DNA of 64,000 nt from VRUE01 sp963717375 (GCA_963717375.1 OY970329.1:1674001-1738000), one strand, 5' to 3'. Shown: positions 33,099 to 42,086, counted from the stretch's first letter. Made by a program: numbers and translations. Notes: generated from the letters alone by a model not told the origin.

Positions 33099-34457
33099 GT
33101 GGCTGACCGACTGTTTGACACCAGCGAACCTGCCAGGGCTGAGGTGCCAGCTTCTGACGCACCCCTGGCGGTGCGGATGCGGCCGCGGAGTCTCGATGAG
33201 CTTGTGGGGCAGGAGCACATCCTGGGGGAGGGTTCGGCGTTGAGGACCGCGATCGAGAGTGGGCATCCGCATAGCTCGATTCTTTATGGGCCTCCGGGGG
33301 CTGGGAAGACCACGTTGGCTCGGATTGCTGCTGCGGGCGCGGAGGGGGCTTTTGAGGAGGAGTCGGCTGTCAATGCTGGGCGGGCTGAGATTCGGGCTGT
33401 GATCGAGCGGGCTCGGGAGCGGCGGCAGTCCAGCGGCCGGCCGACGGTGCTCTTTCTCGACGAGATTCATCGCTTCAACAAGGCTCAGCAGGACGCGCTG
33501 CTGCCGGCCGTGGAGGAAGGGCTGTTGACGCTGATTGGCGCCACTACCGAGAACCCCTACTTCGAGGTCAACTCGGCATTGCTCTCTCGCTGCCAGGTCT
33601 ATGAGCTTCAGCCGCTGGACGCGGCTCAGGTCGAGGAGCTGTTGCGGCGGGCACTCGCGGATCCTGAGCGTGGGCTGGCCGACCCGCCGCCGGTCGAGGA
33701 CTCGGCGCTGGCGATGCTGGCGAAGCGCAGCGGTGGCGATGCCCGGGTGGCGCTGGCCGGGTTGGAGCGGGCGGTTGAGCGCGCTTCCGACTTTCACCCC
33801 ACTGGAGGTGGGTCAAAGTCGGAAGCGATCGACGTCGCCGCGATCGAGGACGCGCTGCAGCGCAAGGCGCTCGACTACGACCGGCAGGGCGATCGCCACT
33901 ACGACTTCGTCTCGGCCTGGATCAAGGCGACGCGAGGGTCCGACGTCGACGCCTCGCTCTACTACTTGGCGGTGATGCTGGAGGGCGGGGAGGACCCGCG
34001 CTTCATCGTCCGCCGCATGGTCATCCTCGCCTCTGAGGACATCGGCAACGCCGATCCTCAGGCGCTGCTGGTCGCCGACGCCGCGGCGCGGGCGGTCGAC
34101 CGGGTCGGCCTGCCCGAGTGCGCGCTCAACCTTGCCCAGGCCGCCGTCTATCTGGCGCTGGCGCCGAAGTCCAACGCCTCCTACAAGGGGCTCGAGGCGG
34201 CTCGGGCCGAGGTCCGTGCCAACGGCGCCAAGACTCCACCCGACTATCTGCGCGACGCCCACTACCCCGGCGCCAAGTCGCTCGGCCGCGGCGAGGGTTA
34301 TCACTACGCGCACGACGAGCCGGGCGGCGTCAGCGACCAGCGGCTGCTGCCGGAGGGGCTGGAGGACCGGCGCTTCTACGCGCCGACCGACCGCGGTTTC
34401 GAGGCCGAATTGGGCGACCGGCTCGAGGCTTTGCGAAAGCGCGTTCGTAAGCCTTAA
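33099..34457 (+). CDS. rarA: Replication-associated recombination protein A (AAA+ ATPase)
   Basis: Clamp-loader-like ATPase acting at stalled replication forks; 452 residues from GTG 33099. Walker A GPPGAGKT at 64-71, Walker B 'TVLFLDEIHRFNKAQQDALL', sensor 'LIGATTENPYFEVNSALLSR', and C-terminal 'GSDVDASLYYLAVMLEGGED'. An in-frame palindromic repeat (33782-33827) adds 'SDFHPTGGGSKSEAI' near residue 230-243, in a linker before the C-terminal domain. Confidence 0.95.
   Translation: MADRLFDTSEPARAEVPASDAPLAVRMRPRSLDELVGQEHILGEGSALRTAIESGHPHSSILYGPPGAGKTTLARIAAAGAEGAFEEESAVNAGRAEIRAVIERARERRQSSGRPTVLFLDEIHRFNKAQQDALLPAVEEGLLTLIGATTENPYFEVNSALLSRCQVYELQPLDAAQVEELLRRALADPERGLADPPPVEDSALAMLAKRSGGDARVALAGLERAVERASDFHPTGGGSKSEAIDVAAIEDALQRKALDYDRQGDRHYDFVSAWIKATRGSDVDASLYYLAVMLEGGEDPRFIVRRMVILASEDIGNADPQALLVADAAARAVDRVGLPECALNLAQAAVYLALAPKSNASYKGLEAARAEVRANGAKTPPDYLRDAHYPGAKSLGRGEGYHYAHDEPGGVSDQRLLPEGLEDRRFYAPTDRGFEAELGDRLEALRKRVRKP
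33782..33827. repeat. Palindromic repeat, family B copy 1, inside rarA
   Basis: 18-base arms CGCTTCCGACTTTCACCC / GGGTCAAAGTCGGAAGCG with one mismatch and a 10-base loop. The inner part (TTCACCCCACT...GGGTCAAAGTCGGA) matches the intergenic copy at 50423-50475. Coding frame is kept. Confidence 0.8.
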
Positions 34458-34554
34458 TTCCGCCTCAACGCGCAAAGTGCTTGCCGCAACTTCCTAAAGG
34501 GGTACGTGTTTCAGAGTGCGGCTTTCCAAGCTAGAGCCAGGGAGAGCCGACACA

Positions 34555-34589
34555 CCGGCCGGAGGCCTGGACTGGGGGCCTCCGGCCGG
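34555..34589 (+). terminator. GC-rich hairpin downstream of rarA
   Basis: CCGGCCGGAGGCC / GGCCTCCGGCCGG, perfect 13-bp stem and 9-base loop, about 100 bases after the rarA stop. A second, weaker hairpin follows around 34616-34651 (GGTGGTTGCGCC / GGCGCAATCACC, one mismatch). There is no T-run, as is usual for terminators in GC-rich actinobacteria. Confidence 0.55.
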
Positions 34590-34687
34590 ACTTCACAAGG
34601 GACACACAGGGGGGAACGGTGGTTGCGCCTAGCTGGGCGCAATCACCGCGTTCAGGGACGACTTCCCGCCTCCTCTATCGTCCGGTT

Positions 34688-35482
34688 ATGGCTTCGGAGA
34701 AGCTTCGACTGGGCGGGATGGCTCTTCGCAACGGCCTGCTGATCCACGGGCCCACGCACTGGGCGGCGGCTGTGCGCCGGCCCGACGGAAGCCTTGAAGT
34801 CGCCTCCGAGGCCAAGCCCGAACTCGCCCCCGGCCTGGCGACGCGCCTGCCCGGCCTGCGCGGACCGCTGAAACTCGCCGAGGCGATGGCGGTGCTGCCG
34901 CTGGTGCGCCGGCGGATGTCCGCCGCGCGCCTGCCCTTCGAGGACTGGCGCGTGATCGCTGCGGTCGGCGGCTCCCTCCTCGCCACCGCGGCGCTGCGCA
35001 AACGCTTCGGCAGCTCGGCCCTGCGCGAGGGCGCGATTCAGGCCGTCGGCGCCCTCCCCGCCATAGTCGCCCTGCTCGATCGCGACCTCGCCGCCTACCA
35101 CGGGGTCGAGCACAAGGCGATCGCCGCCTATGAGCAGGGCATCGACGATGTCGCCGCCGTCCCCAAGGAGCACGACCGCTGTGGCTCCAACCTGTTGGCG
35201 CCGATGATGCTGCTCTCGGCCGGCGGCACGGTGCTGCTGGAGCGCCTGGTCGAGCGCCCGAGCGCGGCGACGCGCGCCGTGGTCGGCCTCGCCGGCGCCT
35301 CGGTCGCGGTCGAGATGTTCGCCTGGAGCGACCGCCACCACGGCGACCCCCTGGCGGAGGCCTTCCACACGCCCGGCCGCGAGATCCAGCGCCTGATCGC
35401 GACCAAGGAGCCGACCCCGCATCAGCTCGAGGTCGGCATCGCCGCGCTGGCCGAGATCCTCCGCGCCGAGAACGGTGCGTAG
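34688..35482 (+). CDS. DUF1385 family protein
   Basis: 264 residues from ATG 34688. Hallmarks of the family: 'GGMALRNGLLIHGPTHWAAA' near the start, the 'AAYHGVEHKAIAAYE' motif (about 138-152) and 'HDRCGSNLLAPMMLLS', with hydrophobic stretches that may cross the membrane. Biochemical role unknown, though homologues are widespread and often predicted metal-dependent. The epimerase gene follows by 11 bases. Confidence 0.85.
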   Translation: MASEKLRLGGMALRNGLLIHGPTHWAAAVRRPDGSLEVASEAKPELAPGLATRLPGLRGPLKLAEAMAVLPLVRRRMSAARLPFEDWRVIAAVGGSLLATAALRKRFGSSALREGAIQAVGALPAIVALLDRDLAAYHGVEHKAIAAYEQGIDDVAAVPKEHDRCGSNLLAPMMLLSAGGTVLLERLVERPSAATRAVVGLAGASVAVEMFAWSDRHHGDPLAEAFHTPGREIQRLIATKEPTPHQLEVGIAALAEILRAENGA

Positions 35483-35493
35483 ACTGCCGCCTC

Positions 35494-35907
35494 GTGTTTG
35501 GACGGATCGATCACATCGGCATCGCCGTCGAGGACATCGACGCCGAGCTCGAGCTCTATGAAAAGGGCTACGAGATGGAGCTCAGCCTGCGCGAAACGGT
35601 TGAGGAGCAGGGCGTCGAGGCGGCGCTGCTGGGCGTCGGCGACGGTCACATCGAGCTGATGGCGCCGACCGGGCCGGACACGCCGGTCGGCAAGTTCCTC
35701 GCCAAGCGCGGCGCCGGCATGCATCACGTCGCCTACGCGGTCGATGACATCGACGCGACGCTGGAGCGGCTGGCGGCGGCCGGGATTGAGCTGATCGACG
35801 CCAAGGCGCGGGTCGGCATCGGCGGCAGCCGCGTCGCCTTTCTGCAGCCGCGCTCGACCGGGCGCGTGCTGACCGAGATCGTCGAACCAGTAGGAGGAGA
35901 ACACTGA
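35494..35907 (+). CDS. mce: Methylmalonyl-CoA epimerase
   Basis: 137 residues, vicinal-oxygen-chelate fold. Metal ligands are in 'IDHIGIAVEDID' (His7), 'GDGHIELMAP' (Glu), 'MHHVAYAVDDID' (His) and 'TEIVEP' (Glu). Converts (S)- to (R)-methylmalonyl-CoA, the substrate of B12-dependent mutase, so it is a functional link to the cobalamin genes further right. GTG start. Its TGA overlaps the next ATG. Confidence 0.9.
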   Translation: MFGRIDHIGIAVEDIDAELELYEKGYEMELSLRETVEEQGVEAALLGVGDGHIELMAPTGPDTPVGKFLAKRGAGMHHVAYAVDDIDATLERLAAAGIELIDAKARVGIGGSRVAFLQPRSTGRVLTEIVEPVGGEH

Positions 35908-36134
35908 TGGCTGACGCGCAGAAGGTGGAGATCGGCTTCGAGGGCGGCCAGGTGATTTCGGTGCGCCTCAGCGACGACGAGCTAAAGGGTCTGCGCAAGC
36001 AGGTCGAGAAGGGCGGCTGGCACGACGTCAAGACCGAGGACGGCGAGCTCGCGCTCTACCTCGGCAAGGTGTCTTTCGTGCACATCGCCTCGGGCGCCCA
36101 TCGCGTCGGCTTCTCCCAGAGTCGCCCCGACTAG
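35907..36134 (+). CDS. Small conserved hypothetical protein
   Basis: 75 residues, overlapping mce as TGATG after an AGGAGG ribosome site. Compact mixed alpha/beta protein ('KVEIGFEGGQVISVRLSDDE', 'ELALYLGKVSFVHIASG') resembling small actinobacterial proteins of unknown role. Translational coupling to mce suggests a shared process. Confidence 0.65.
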   Translation: MADAQKVEIGFEGGQVISVRLSDDELKGLRKQVEKGGWHDVKTEDGELALYLGKVSFVHIASGAHRVGFSQSRPD

Positions 36135-36140
36135 AACGGG

Positions 36141-36386
36141 CTAGCCGCGGATCGCCTTGCCGGCGATGTTCTTCAGCCGGGTTTTGTCGCGCTGAGAAAG
36201 GTTGCCGGGGCGGCCCTTTGACTTCTTGACCAGGCCGAGGAGTTCGTGCTGTTCCTTTTTGGTCAGGTTGCTCTTGACCCGGTCGCGGCCCTTCTCGACC
36301 AGCCAGACCGAGACGACCCAGACCATTTTCCAGGGGACCCGCTTCCAGACGGCTGGGGCGGCGCGGCTGGCGATCCAGAAAGGCAT
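36141..36386 (-). CDS. Small basic hypothetical protein
   Basis: 81 residues from ATG 36386 (an ATG at 36419 is an alternative). N-terminal half is hydrophobic and Trp-rich ('VPWKMVWVVSVWLVEKG'), C-terminal half very basic ('KKEQHELLGLVKKSKGRPGN'). The shape suggests a membrane-associated or nucleic-acid-binding peptide. No family recognised. Confidence 0.55.
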   Translation of the reverse strand: MPFWIASRAAPAVWKRVPWKMVWVVSVWLVEKGRDRVKSNLTKKEQHELLGLVKKSKGRPGNLSQRDKTRLKNIAGKAIRG

Positions 36387-36422
36387 GCGCAGGTTGTACC
36401 CGCTCGGGGTGGCGGACAACCT

Positions 36423-37196
36423 CTAGCTGCTGGAGGGCCCCGGCTGGCAGCTCGGGCACCAGTAGGTCGTGCGGTTGGCGTCGCCCTGGCCGCGGGAGCG
36501 GATCTGGGTGCCGCAGACTGAGCAGGGCTGGCCGGCCCGGCGGTAGACGGCGTTGGGGTGGCGGCCGTTGACGACGGCGTCCTGCATCAGGTCGTGGGCG
36601 GCAGCGACCATGCGGTCGAGTTGCTCGTCGGTGAGGTCGCCGATCGGCTGCCAGGGATCGAGGCGGGCGGCGGAGCAGGCCTCGCTCTTGAAGATGTTGC
36701 CGATCCCGGCGACGAGGGTCTGGTCGAGCAGGGCATCGCCGAGGGCTCGATCGGGGTGGGCTCGGAGGGAGCGGGCGACGGTCGCGGCGTCGAAGTCCGG
36801 GGCGAGGATGTCCGGTCCCAGCCGCGACAGGGTGGGGTCGCGGCGCAGGGTGCCCGCCCTGAGCAGCCGCATGGTGGGGCCGCCGAACTGGACCGCTTCG
36901 GAGCCGTGGCCCTTGAGCACCGCCCAGGCTGCGCCGGCCGGCTTGCGCCAGGCATCGCCGCGCCGATAGACGTGCCAGGAACCGCTCATGCCGAGATGGC
37001 TGTGGAGCACGAGGTCGTCAAAGCGAAGCAGCAGGTGCTTGCCCCGGGCCTCCGCCCGTTCGAGCATGCTGCCCTCCAGCCGCTCGATCCCGACCGCGCG
37101 CCCGCGTGGGTTCGGCGCGCTGACCTCGAGTCGCTCGCCTCCGATCGCCGCCTCGATTCGCCTCGCCGCGCGCAGGATCGTGTCGCCCTCGGCCAC
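36423..37196 (-). CDS. nei: Fpg/Nei-family DNA glycosylase with Ala at position 2
   Basis: Excises oxidised bases and nicks abasic sites. 257 residues: N-terminal catalytic domain, helix-2-turn-helix ('DQTLVAGIGNIFKSEAC'), and a C-terminal zinc finger CSVC...CPSC. The start (GTG) gives MAEGDTI, so the catalytic N-terminal residue is Ala instead of the usual Pro; the following Glu is kept. The vertebrate relative NEIL3 uses Val here, so activity may remain. The finger region carries 'GDANRTTYWCPSC' with the usual Arg. Confidence 0.9.
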   Translation of the reverse strand: MAEGDTILRAARRIEAAIGGERLEVSAPNPRGRAVGIERLEGSMLERAEARGKHLLLRFDDLVLHSHLGMSGSWHVYRRGDAWRKPAGAAWAVLKGHGSEAVQFGGPTMRLLRAGTLRRDPTLSRLGPDILAPDFDAATVARSLRAHPDRALGDALLDQTLVAGIGNIFKSEACSAARLDPWQPIGDLTDEQLDRMVAAAHDLMQDAVVNGRHPNAVYRRAGQPCSVCGTQIRSRGQGDANRTTYWCPSCQPGPSSS

Positions 37197-37199
37197 GGC

Positions 37200-38165
37200 T
37201 CAGGCCAGCGCGGTCCAGAGGCGGTGCTCGGCCTCGGCGACCTTGCCCGCGGCGGCGTCGATCTCGCGCCAGAGAGCCGGGTCGGGATCGTCGCGCTCGC
37301 TGGCGGCGTGGAAGGCGGTGGCGAGCTCGGTCCAGCGCGCCGCCGCTTCGCCCGCGAGTGGCGCCTCGGGACGTCCTGCCTCCTCGAGGAAGCGGGAATA
37401 CATGAGGCGGAAGGCGCCCCCGCCGGTGCCGCGCCGCTCGATCACCTGGTAGCCGAAGCGGGCGCACCACTGCCAGTCCTCTGTGGCCTCGGGCCAGCCG
37501 CCCGCCTCGGCGGCGAGGCGGTCGACGGCGCCGAGGCCGGAGAACTCGCCGAACTCGGATGCGACCATCGCCTGGGCGGCGCGTTCGATCGCCGCCGGGA
37601 TCGCTTCGCGCAGCTGCTCCTGGCTGACTCCGCCCGAGGCGGTGAACATGTGGCCGGCCAGGGGGTAGGCGGGGTGGCCGCTGTGCCGCGCCCGGTCGAG
37701 GTCCTCCAGCCGCGTCGTCGTCTGCAGCTGCTCGAAGCCGGTGTCGGAGAGGTGGGCGAACTCCTCGTCGTAGCCGGCGAGGACGACGGCGTGCCCGGGG
37801 AAGTGGGCCGAGTTGCCGTAATGGTCGAGGTAGTAGAGGTCGGTGAGCAGCAGCACCGGCCGGCCCGCGTCGACCTCCGCCCGGGCCGCCTGCCAGGCTT
37901 CGTCGTCGCCCTCCTCGAAGGTGCGCAGCTCCAGCGCCGCGCCGGTCAGCTCGCTGAAATTCTCCTCGAGCCGGGCCGTGCGGCCGTTGAACCAGCGGCT
38001 CGGCGAGGCGTCCTCGAGGGACACGTAGTAGAAGCAGGCGCCGGCGCCGAGGCCGAACGCCATCTCCTCGCTGATCTCCGCGCCGTTGAACGCCAGCAGG
38101 TTGCGCAAAGCGGTCGAACCGCAGTGGTGGCCAGGCGTGTGGGTGTAGGCGGGAACCGAGGGCAC
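37200..38165 (-). CDS. BtrH-type / DUF4872 protein
   Basis: 321 residues. The N-terminal domain has 'HTPGHHCGSTALRNLLAFNG' (Cys-containing, BtrH_N / peptidase-C39-like) and 'NSAHFPGHAVVLAGYDEE' with a matching His. The C-terminal part is helical. BtrH transfers an acyl group from a carrier protein in butirosin synthesis; no such pathway is nearby, so the substrate is unknown. Divergent from the PAP2 gene and 3 bases downstream of nei's start region. Confidence 0.75.
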   Translation of the reverse strand: MPSVPAYTHTPGHHCGSTALRNLLAFNGAEISEEMAFGLGAGACFYYVSLEDASPSRWFNGRTARLEENFSELTGAALELRTFEEGDDEAWQAARAEVDAGRPVLLLTDLYYLDHYGNSAHFPGHAVVLAGYDEEFAHLSDTGFEQLQTTTRLEDLDRARHSGHPAYPLAGHMFTASGGVSQEQLREAIPAAIERAAQAMVASEFGEFSGLGAVDRLAAEAGGWPEATEDWQWCARFGYQVIERRGTGGGAFRLMYSRFLEEAGRPEAPLAGEAAARWTELATAFHAASERDDPDPALWREIDAAAGKVAEAEHRLWTALA

Positions 38166-38191
38166 CGAGTGCGGATTATCCTGCTCCGCCG

Positions 38192-38686
38192 ATGGCCGAT
38201 GCCGATCTCAAGCTGCTTCACGCGATGCGGACCCGCGGGCACACGCCCGGGATCGAGGCCGTGGCCAAGGCCCTGGGCAAGGCCGGCAACAACGGCGCGA
38301 TCTGGTTCGGGCTCGGCGTCGTGCTCGCGATCTTCGACTCCTCCAACCGCGAAGCCTGGTTGATCTGCGCGATCCTGGCGCCGATCGCGATCGCGCTCAA
38401 CTACGTGATCAAGCTGGTCGTGAAGCGGCCGCGGCCGGTGCTGGAGGGGCTGCCGCCGCTGGGTGGAGCGCCGAGCTCGCTCAGCTTTCCCTCGGCTCAC
38501 GCGACCTCCTCGTTCGCCGTCGCCACGGCGATGACCCGGGTCGACGCACTTGGCGCTCTTGCCTTCGTCCTCGCGATCGCCCTCTCGCTCGGCCGTCCTT
38601 ACCTCGGCATGCACTACCCGTCCGACGTCCTCGCCGGTGCCGTTCTCGGCATCGCCCTGGGCCTGATCGTGCCGCTCTCGATATGA
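38192..38686 (+). CDS. PAP2-family phosphatase
   Basis: 164 residues, integral membrane acid phosphatase of the lipid-phosphatase type. The three motifs are present: 'KLVVKRPRP', 'SFPSAHATSS' and 'GRPYLGMHYPSDVLAG'. Likely acts on undecaprenyl-pyrophosphate or another lipid phosphate. Stop overlaps the ychF start (ATGA). Confidence 0.9.
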   Translation: MADADLKLLHAMRTRGHTPGIEAVAKALGKAGNNGAIWFGLGVVLAIFDSSNREAWLICAILAPIAIALNYVIKLVVKRPRPVLEGLPPLGGAPSSLSFPSAHATSSFAVATAMTRVDALGALAFVLAIALSLGRPYLGMHYPSDVLAGAVLGIALGLIVPLSI

Positions 38687-39756
38687 AGGTCGGGATCGTC
38701 GGACTTCCCAACGCGGGCAAGTCGACCCTCTTCAACGCGCTGACCAAAGGCGGCGCGCAGACCGGCGATTACCCGTTCACGACGATCGAGCCCAACGTCG
38801 CGATCGCCCAGGTGGTGGACGAGCGGCTCGAGGCGATTGCCAAGACCGTCCGCAGCTCGAAGCTCGAACCGGCGACGATCGCCTTCCACGACATCGCCGG
38901 CCTGGTCAAGGGCGCCTCGGAGGGGGAGGGGCTTGGCAACCAGTTCCTCGCCTCGATCCGCGAGACCGACGCGATCTGCCACGTTGTCCGCTGCCACGCC
39001 GACTCCGGCGTGCCGCACCCCGACGGCCGCGTCGACCCGCTGGCCGACATCGAGACGATCGAGACCGAGCTGATGCTCTCCGACTACGAGCAGGCCGAGC
39101 GCCGCCTGCACCGGGTCGGCAAGGGAGCGAAGACCGGCGACGCCGAGGCGATTGCCGAGCGCGACTGGCTCGAGAAGGTCGTCGCGGCGCTGGCCGAAGG
39201 CAAGCCGGCCCGCTCGATCCCGGTCCCCGATGCGGCCGCCGACGGACCGCGCAACCTGCAGGCGCTGACCTCGAAGCCGATCCTCTACGTCGCCAACGTC
39301 GATGAGGGCGACGCCGAGGCGCCGGAGGCGGTCGCCGCCCACGCCGAGTCGGTCGGCGCCGGCGTGGTCGCGGTCAGCGCCCGGATCGAGGGCGAGCTGG
39401 CCGAGCTCGACCCGGCCGAAGCCGAGGAGATGCGCGAGTCCTACGGGGTCGGTGGCTCCGGCCTGGCCCGGCTGGTCCGCGGCGCCTACGACCTGCTCGA
39501 CCTGATCACCTTCTTCACCGCCGGCGAGGACAAGGAGGCGGTCGCCCGGCCGCTGGCCCGCGGCTCGAGCGCCTGGGAGGCCGCGGGGACGATCCACACC
39601 GAGATCCAGGACGCCTTCGTCAAGGCTGAGGCGATTGGCTGGCAGGAGCTGGTCGAGTGCGGCGGCTACGCGCCGGCGCGCGACAAGGGCCTGCTCCGCG
39701 TCGAGGGTCGCGACTATGTCGTCCGCGACGGCGACGTCATAACCATCAAGGTTTAG
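38683..39756 (+). CDS. ychF: Redox-regulated ATPase YchF
   Basis: 357 residues, universally conserved Obg-family P-loop protein that binds ATP and ribosomes. G1 motif 'GLPNAGKST' at 7-15, G3 'FHDIAGLVKGASEGEGLGN', specificity motif 'YVANVDEGD' (NxxE-like in place of NKxD), coiled-coil insert, and TGS domain ('DLITFFTAGEDKEAVA', 'RDYVVRDGDVITIKV'). Confidence 0.96.
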   Translation: MKVGIVGLPNAGKSTLFNALTKGGAQTGDYPFTTIEPNVAIAQVVDERLEAIAKTVRSSKLEPATIAFHDIAGLVKGASEGEGLGNQFLASIRETDAICHVVRCHADSGVPHPDGRVDPLADIETIETELMLSDYEQAERRLHRVGKGAKTGDAEAIAERDWLEKVVAALAEGKPARSIPVPDAAADGPRNLQALTSKPILYVANVDEGDAEAPEAVAAHAESVGAGVVAVSARIEGELAELDPAEAEEMRESYGVGGSGLARLVRGAYDLLDLITFFTAGEDKEAVARPLARGSSAWEAAGTIHTEIQDAFVKAEAIGWQELVECGGYAPARDKGLLRVEGRDYVVRDGDVITIKV

Positions 39757-39790
39757 GTCTCGCTGGGTCTTCGGGCTCTAGGGTTCCCGC

Positions 39791-40780
39791 ATGGACGAAG
39801 GGGCGCGGTTTCCGAAGGTCGCTGCCAAGGCGGGTCACTACGAGAGCTTCTACATCAAGGCCTGCCGCCCCGGCGGCGGGCGGGGGGTCTGGATCCGCCA
39901 CACGGTGCACAAGCGCCCCGGGGCCGAGCCCAACGCCTCGATCTGGTTCGTCCTCTTCGATCGCGAGGCGGAGGGCCCGCGGGCGACCAAGGTGACCGTG
40001 CCGGCGGCGCAGCTCTCGGTCCCGGCCGGTTCATGGATCAGGGTCGATGGGGCTGAGATCGGCCCCGGCGCGGCGAGCGGCTCGATTGAGACCGAGGCGC
40101 TGAGCGCCAACTGGGACCTCAGCTTCGCCGGCGAGGCGGAGCCCTGCAAGTACCTGCCGGCCGACTGGCTCTACGAGGCCCCGGTCCCCAAAACCAAGTT
40201 CGTCGCCCCCTATCCCGACGCGACCTTCAGTGGCCGCTTGCAGATCGACGGCGAGGAGATCGAGCTCGACGCCTGGCCGGGGATGATCGGCCACAACTGG
40301 GGCAGCGAGCACGCCGAGCGCTGGGTCTGGCTGGAGGGGACCGGCTTCGGCGATTCCGCCGGTACGTACTTCGACGCCGGTGCGGCCCGGGTCAAGATCG
40401 GCTCGCGGACGAGTCCCTGGCTGCCGTCGGGAATGCTTGTCCTCGACGGCGAGGCCCACCGCCTTGGCGGCCTCGGCCAGATTCGCTCGGCCTCGATCGC
40501 GCCCGAGCCAACCGCCTGCGAGTTCACGCTGCCCGGCAAGGACATCGTCGTCCGCGGCCGTGTCTCGGCGCCGCAGAAGGACTTCGTCGGCTGGGTCTAC
40601 GCCGACCCGAAGGGCCCCGAGCACCACACCCTCAACTGCTCGGTCTCGGACCTCGAGCTGACGGTCGAACGCCCCGCCCAGCCGCCCCGACAACTCAGCC
40701 TCGCCGCCGGCGCCGCCTACGAGTTCGGCATGCGCGAGACCGATCACGGCATCCCGATCCAGCCCTACCCGGACGGCTGA
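39791..40780 (+). CDS. AttH/CrtC-like lipocalin-fold protein
   Basis: 329 residues with no signal peptide. Trp- and Gly-rich beta structure; the signature 'PGMIGHNWGSEHAERWVWLE' (about 155-175) resembles proteins of the hydroxyneurosporene-synthase/AttH and tocopherol-cyclase-like superfamily, which handle lipids. Exact activity unknown. Confidence 0.65.
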   Translation: MDEGARFPKVAAKAGHYESFYIKACRPGGGRGVWIRHTVHKRPGAEPNASIWFVLFDREAEGPRATKVTVPAAQLSVPAGSWIRVDGAEIGPGAASGSIETEALSANWDLSFAGEAEPCKYLPADWLYEAPVPKTKFVAPYPDATFSGRLQIDGEEIELDAWPGMIGHNWGSEHAERWVWLEGTGFGDSAGTYFDAGAARVKIGSRTSPWLPSGMLVLDGEAHRLGGLGQIRSASIAPEPTACEFTLPGKDIVVRGRVSAPQKDFVGWVYADPKGPEHHTLNCSVSDLELTVERPAQPPRQLSLAAGAAYEFGMRETDHGIPIQPYPDG

Positions 40781-40785
40781 CTGGG

Positions 40786-41997
40786 CTAGCCGGTTCCGGC
40801 GCCGCCGACGGGCCCGGTCGGGCTCGTTTCTTTGGCGCCTTCTTCGGCTTCGCCGCCGCCGACGGCTTTGCCGTTGACCTGCTTGACGAAGGTCATCCAG
40901 TCGCTGTAGGTGCCGAGCGCCGCCTCGAGCTGGTCGCCGCGGGCTTTGGTCACGCCGCCGGTTCCGTAGAGCCGCGCCCAGATGATTCGCGGCGAGGCGC
41001 CGCGCTGGGTGACGACGACCTTCTTCAGCGAGCCGTCGAGGTAGCTGCCCAGCTTGGCGCTGATTTCGGGCCCCGAGAATTTGAGCGTCCAGTTGTGCAG
41101 CGGGCAGTAGTAGTCGTAAGGGTCGGGGACGCCGACGAGGTAGGGGATCGACGGGCCGAAGAAGACGTTCTGGACGCTCTCGGTGTGCCCGCCCGAGCAG
41201 GCCGAGAAATAGGTTTCGGCGATGCTGCCGCCGTACATCAGGACCTGGCCACGGGTCGCGTCGGCCGCCGCGTTGGTCGACGCAGTCTCGCTGTCGAGGC
41301 CCTCGTAGACCTGGCTGCGGGTGTCGTTGTAGAGGCCGAAGCCGTTGCCGCCGACGTTGACGCTGAGGGCGAAGGAGCGCGCCGCCACCGCCTGCGCCTC
41401 GAGGGCGGCGGCCGGCCATGAGGGCGGCGACTCGTTCGGGATCACGCCCTTCACGTACTGGTCGACGGGCAGGGCGTTGATCGCATTGAGCGCGCCGGCA
41501 TCGCTGTCGGTCGGCACCACCTCGAGCGCCCCCCGGTAGTCGCCGATGCCGGCGATCGCGACCCGCCCGTGGCCGGCGGCGCGCAGCTTGCGGCCGCAGT
41601 CGGCGATCGGCGCCCCGGCGGAGCTGCGCAGCTTGACGCTGGAGCCGCTCCGGTGCGCCTCGTAGGTGCGGCTCGGGTCGAGCGCCTGGCCGCAGGCGCT
41701 GGTCGCGCCGCTGAAGCCGACGTCGCCACTGGAGATATCGAGCAGGACGCGGACGATCCGCACTCCGTCCACCTGCCCGATGCTCGTCCCCGAGTAGTAG
41801 TGGCCGAGGATGAAGCGGTAGTCCTTGCCGTGCTCGGCGTAGCCGTAGGCGCCGTACTGGCTCAGCCCGACGCCGTGGCCGAAGCCGTGCCCCTTGACCA
41901 ACCAGGAGACACTGGCGCCGGCCGTGGGCGCAAGGGCGAGGGTCGCCACGAGGGTGGCGAGGAAGACTCGAAGGGCTGTGTGCCGGGTAGCAAGCAC
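40786..41997 (-). CDS. Secreted SpoIID/LytB-domain protein
   Basis: 403 residues with a signal peptide (to about 28). Contains 'GHGFGHGVGLSQYGAYGYAE' near the N-terminus and the SpoIID core 'VDQYVKGVIPNESPPSWPAA' plus 'LEAQAVAARSFAL'. SpoIID proteins are lytic transglycosylases of denuded peptidoglycan in sporulators; in actinobacteria they are secreted wall-modifying enzymes. The tail is Gly/Glu-rich. Confidence 0.88.
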   Translation of the reverse strand: MLATRHTALRVFLATLVATLALAPTAGASVSWLVKGHGFGHGVGLSQYGAYGYAEHGKDYRFILGHYYSGTSIGQVDGVRIVRVLLDISSGDVGFSGATSACGQALDPSRTYEAHRSGSSVKLRSSAGAPIADCGRKLRAAGHGRVAIAGIGDYRGALEVVPTDSDAGALNAINALPVDQYVKGVIPNESPPSWPAAALEAQAVAARSFALSVNVGGNGFGLYNDTRSQVYEGLDSETASTNAAADATRGQVLMYGGSIAETYFSACSGGHTESVQNVFFGPSIPYLVGVPDPYDYYCPLHNWTLKFSGPEISAKLGSYLDGSLKKVVVTQRGASPRIIWARLYGTGGVTKARGDQLEAALGTYSDWMTFVKQVNGKAVGGGEAEEGAKETSPTGPVGGAGTG

Positions 41998-42086
41998 TCT
42001 CGGATCAACAGATTCGCCTTGCGCGAGTCGCGGCCTGCTCTAGGCTGAATTCGACCAGGTTGAGATCAGCCAAAGGAGCACAACGC

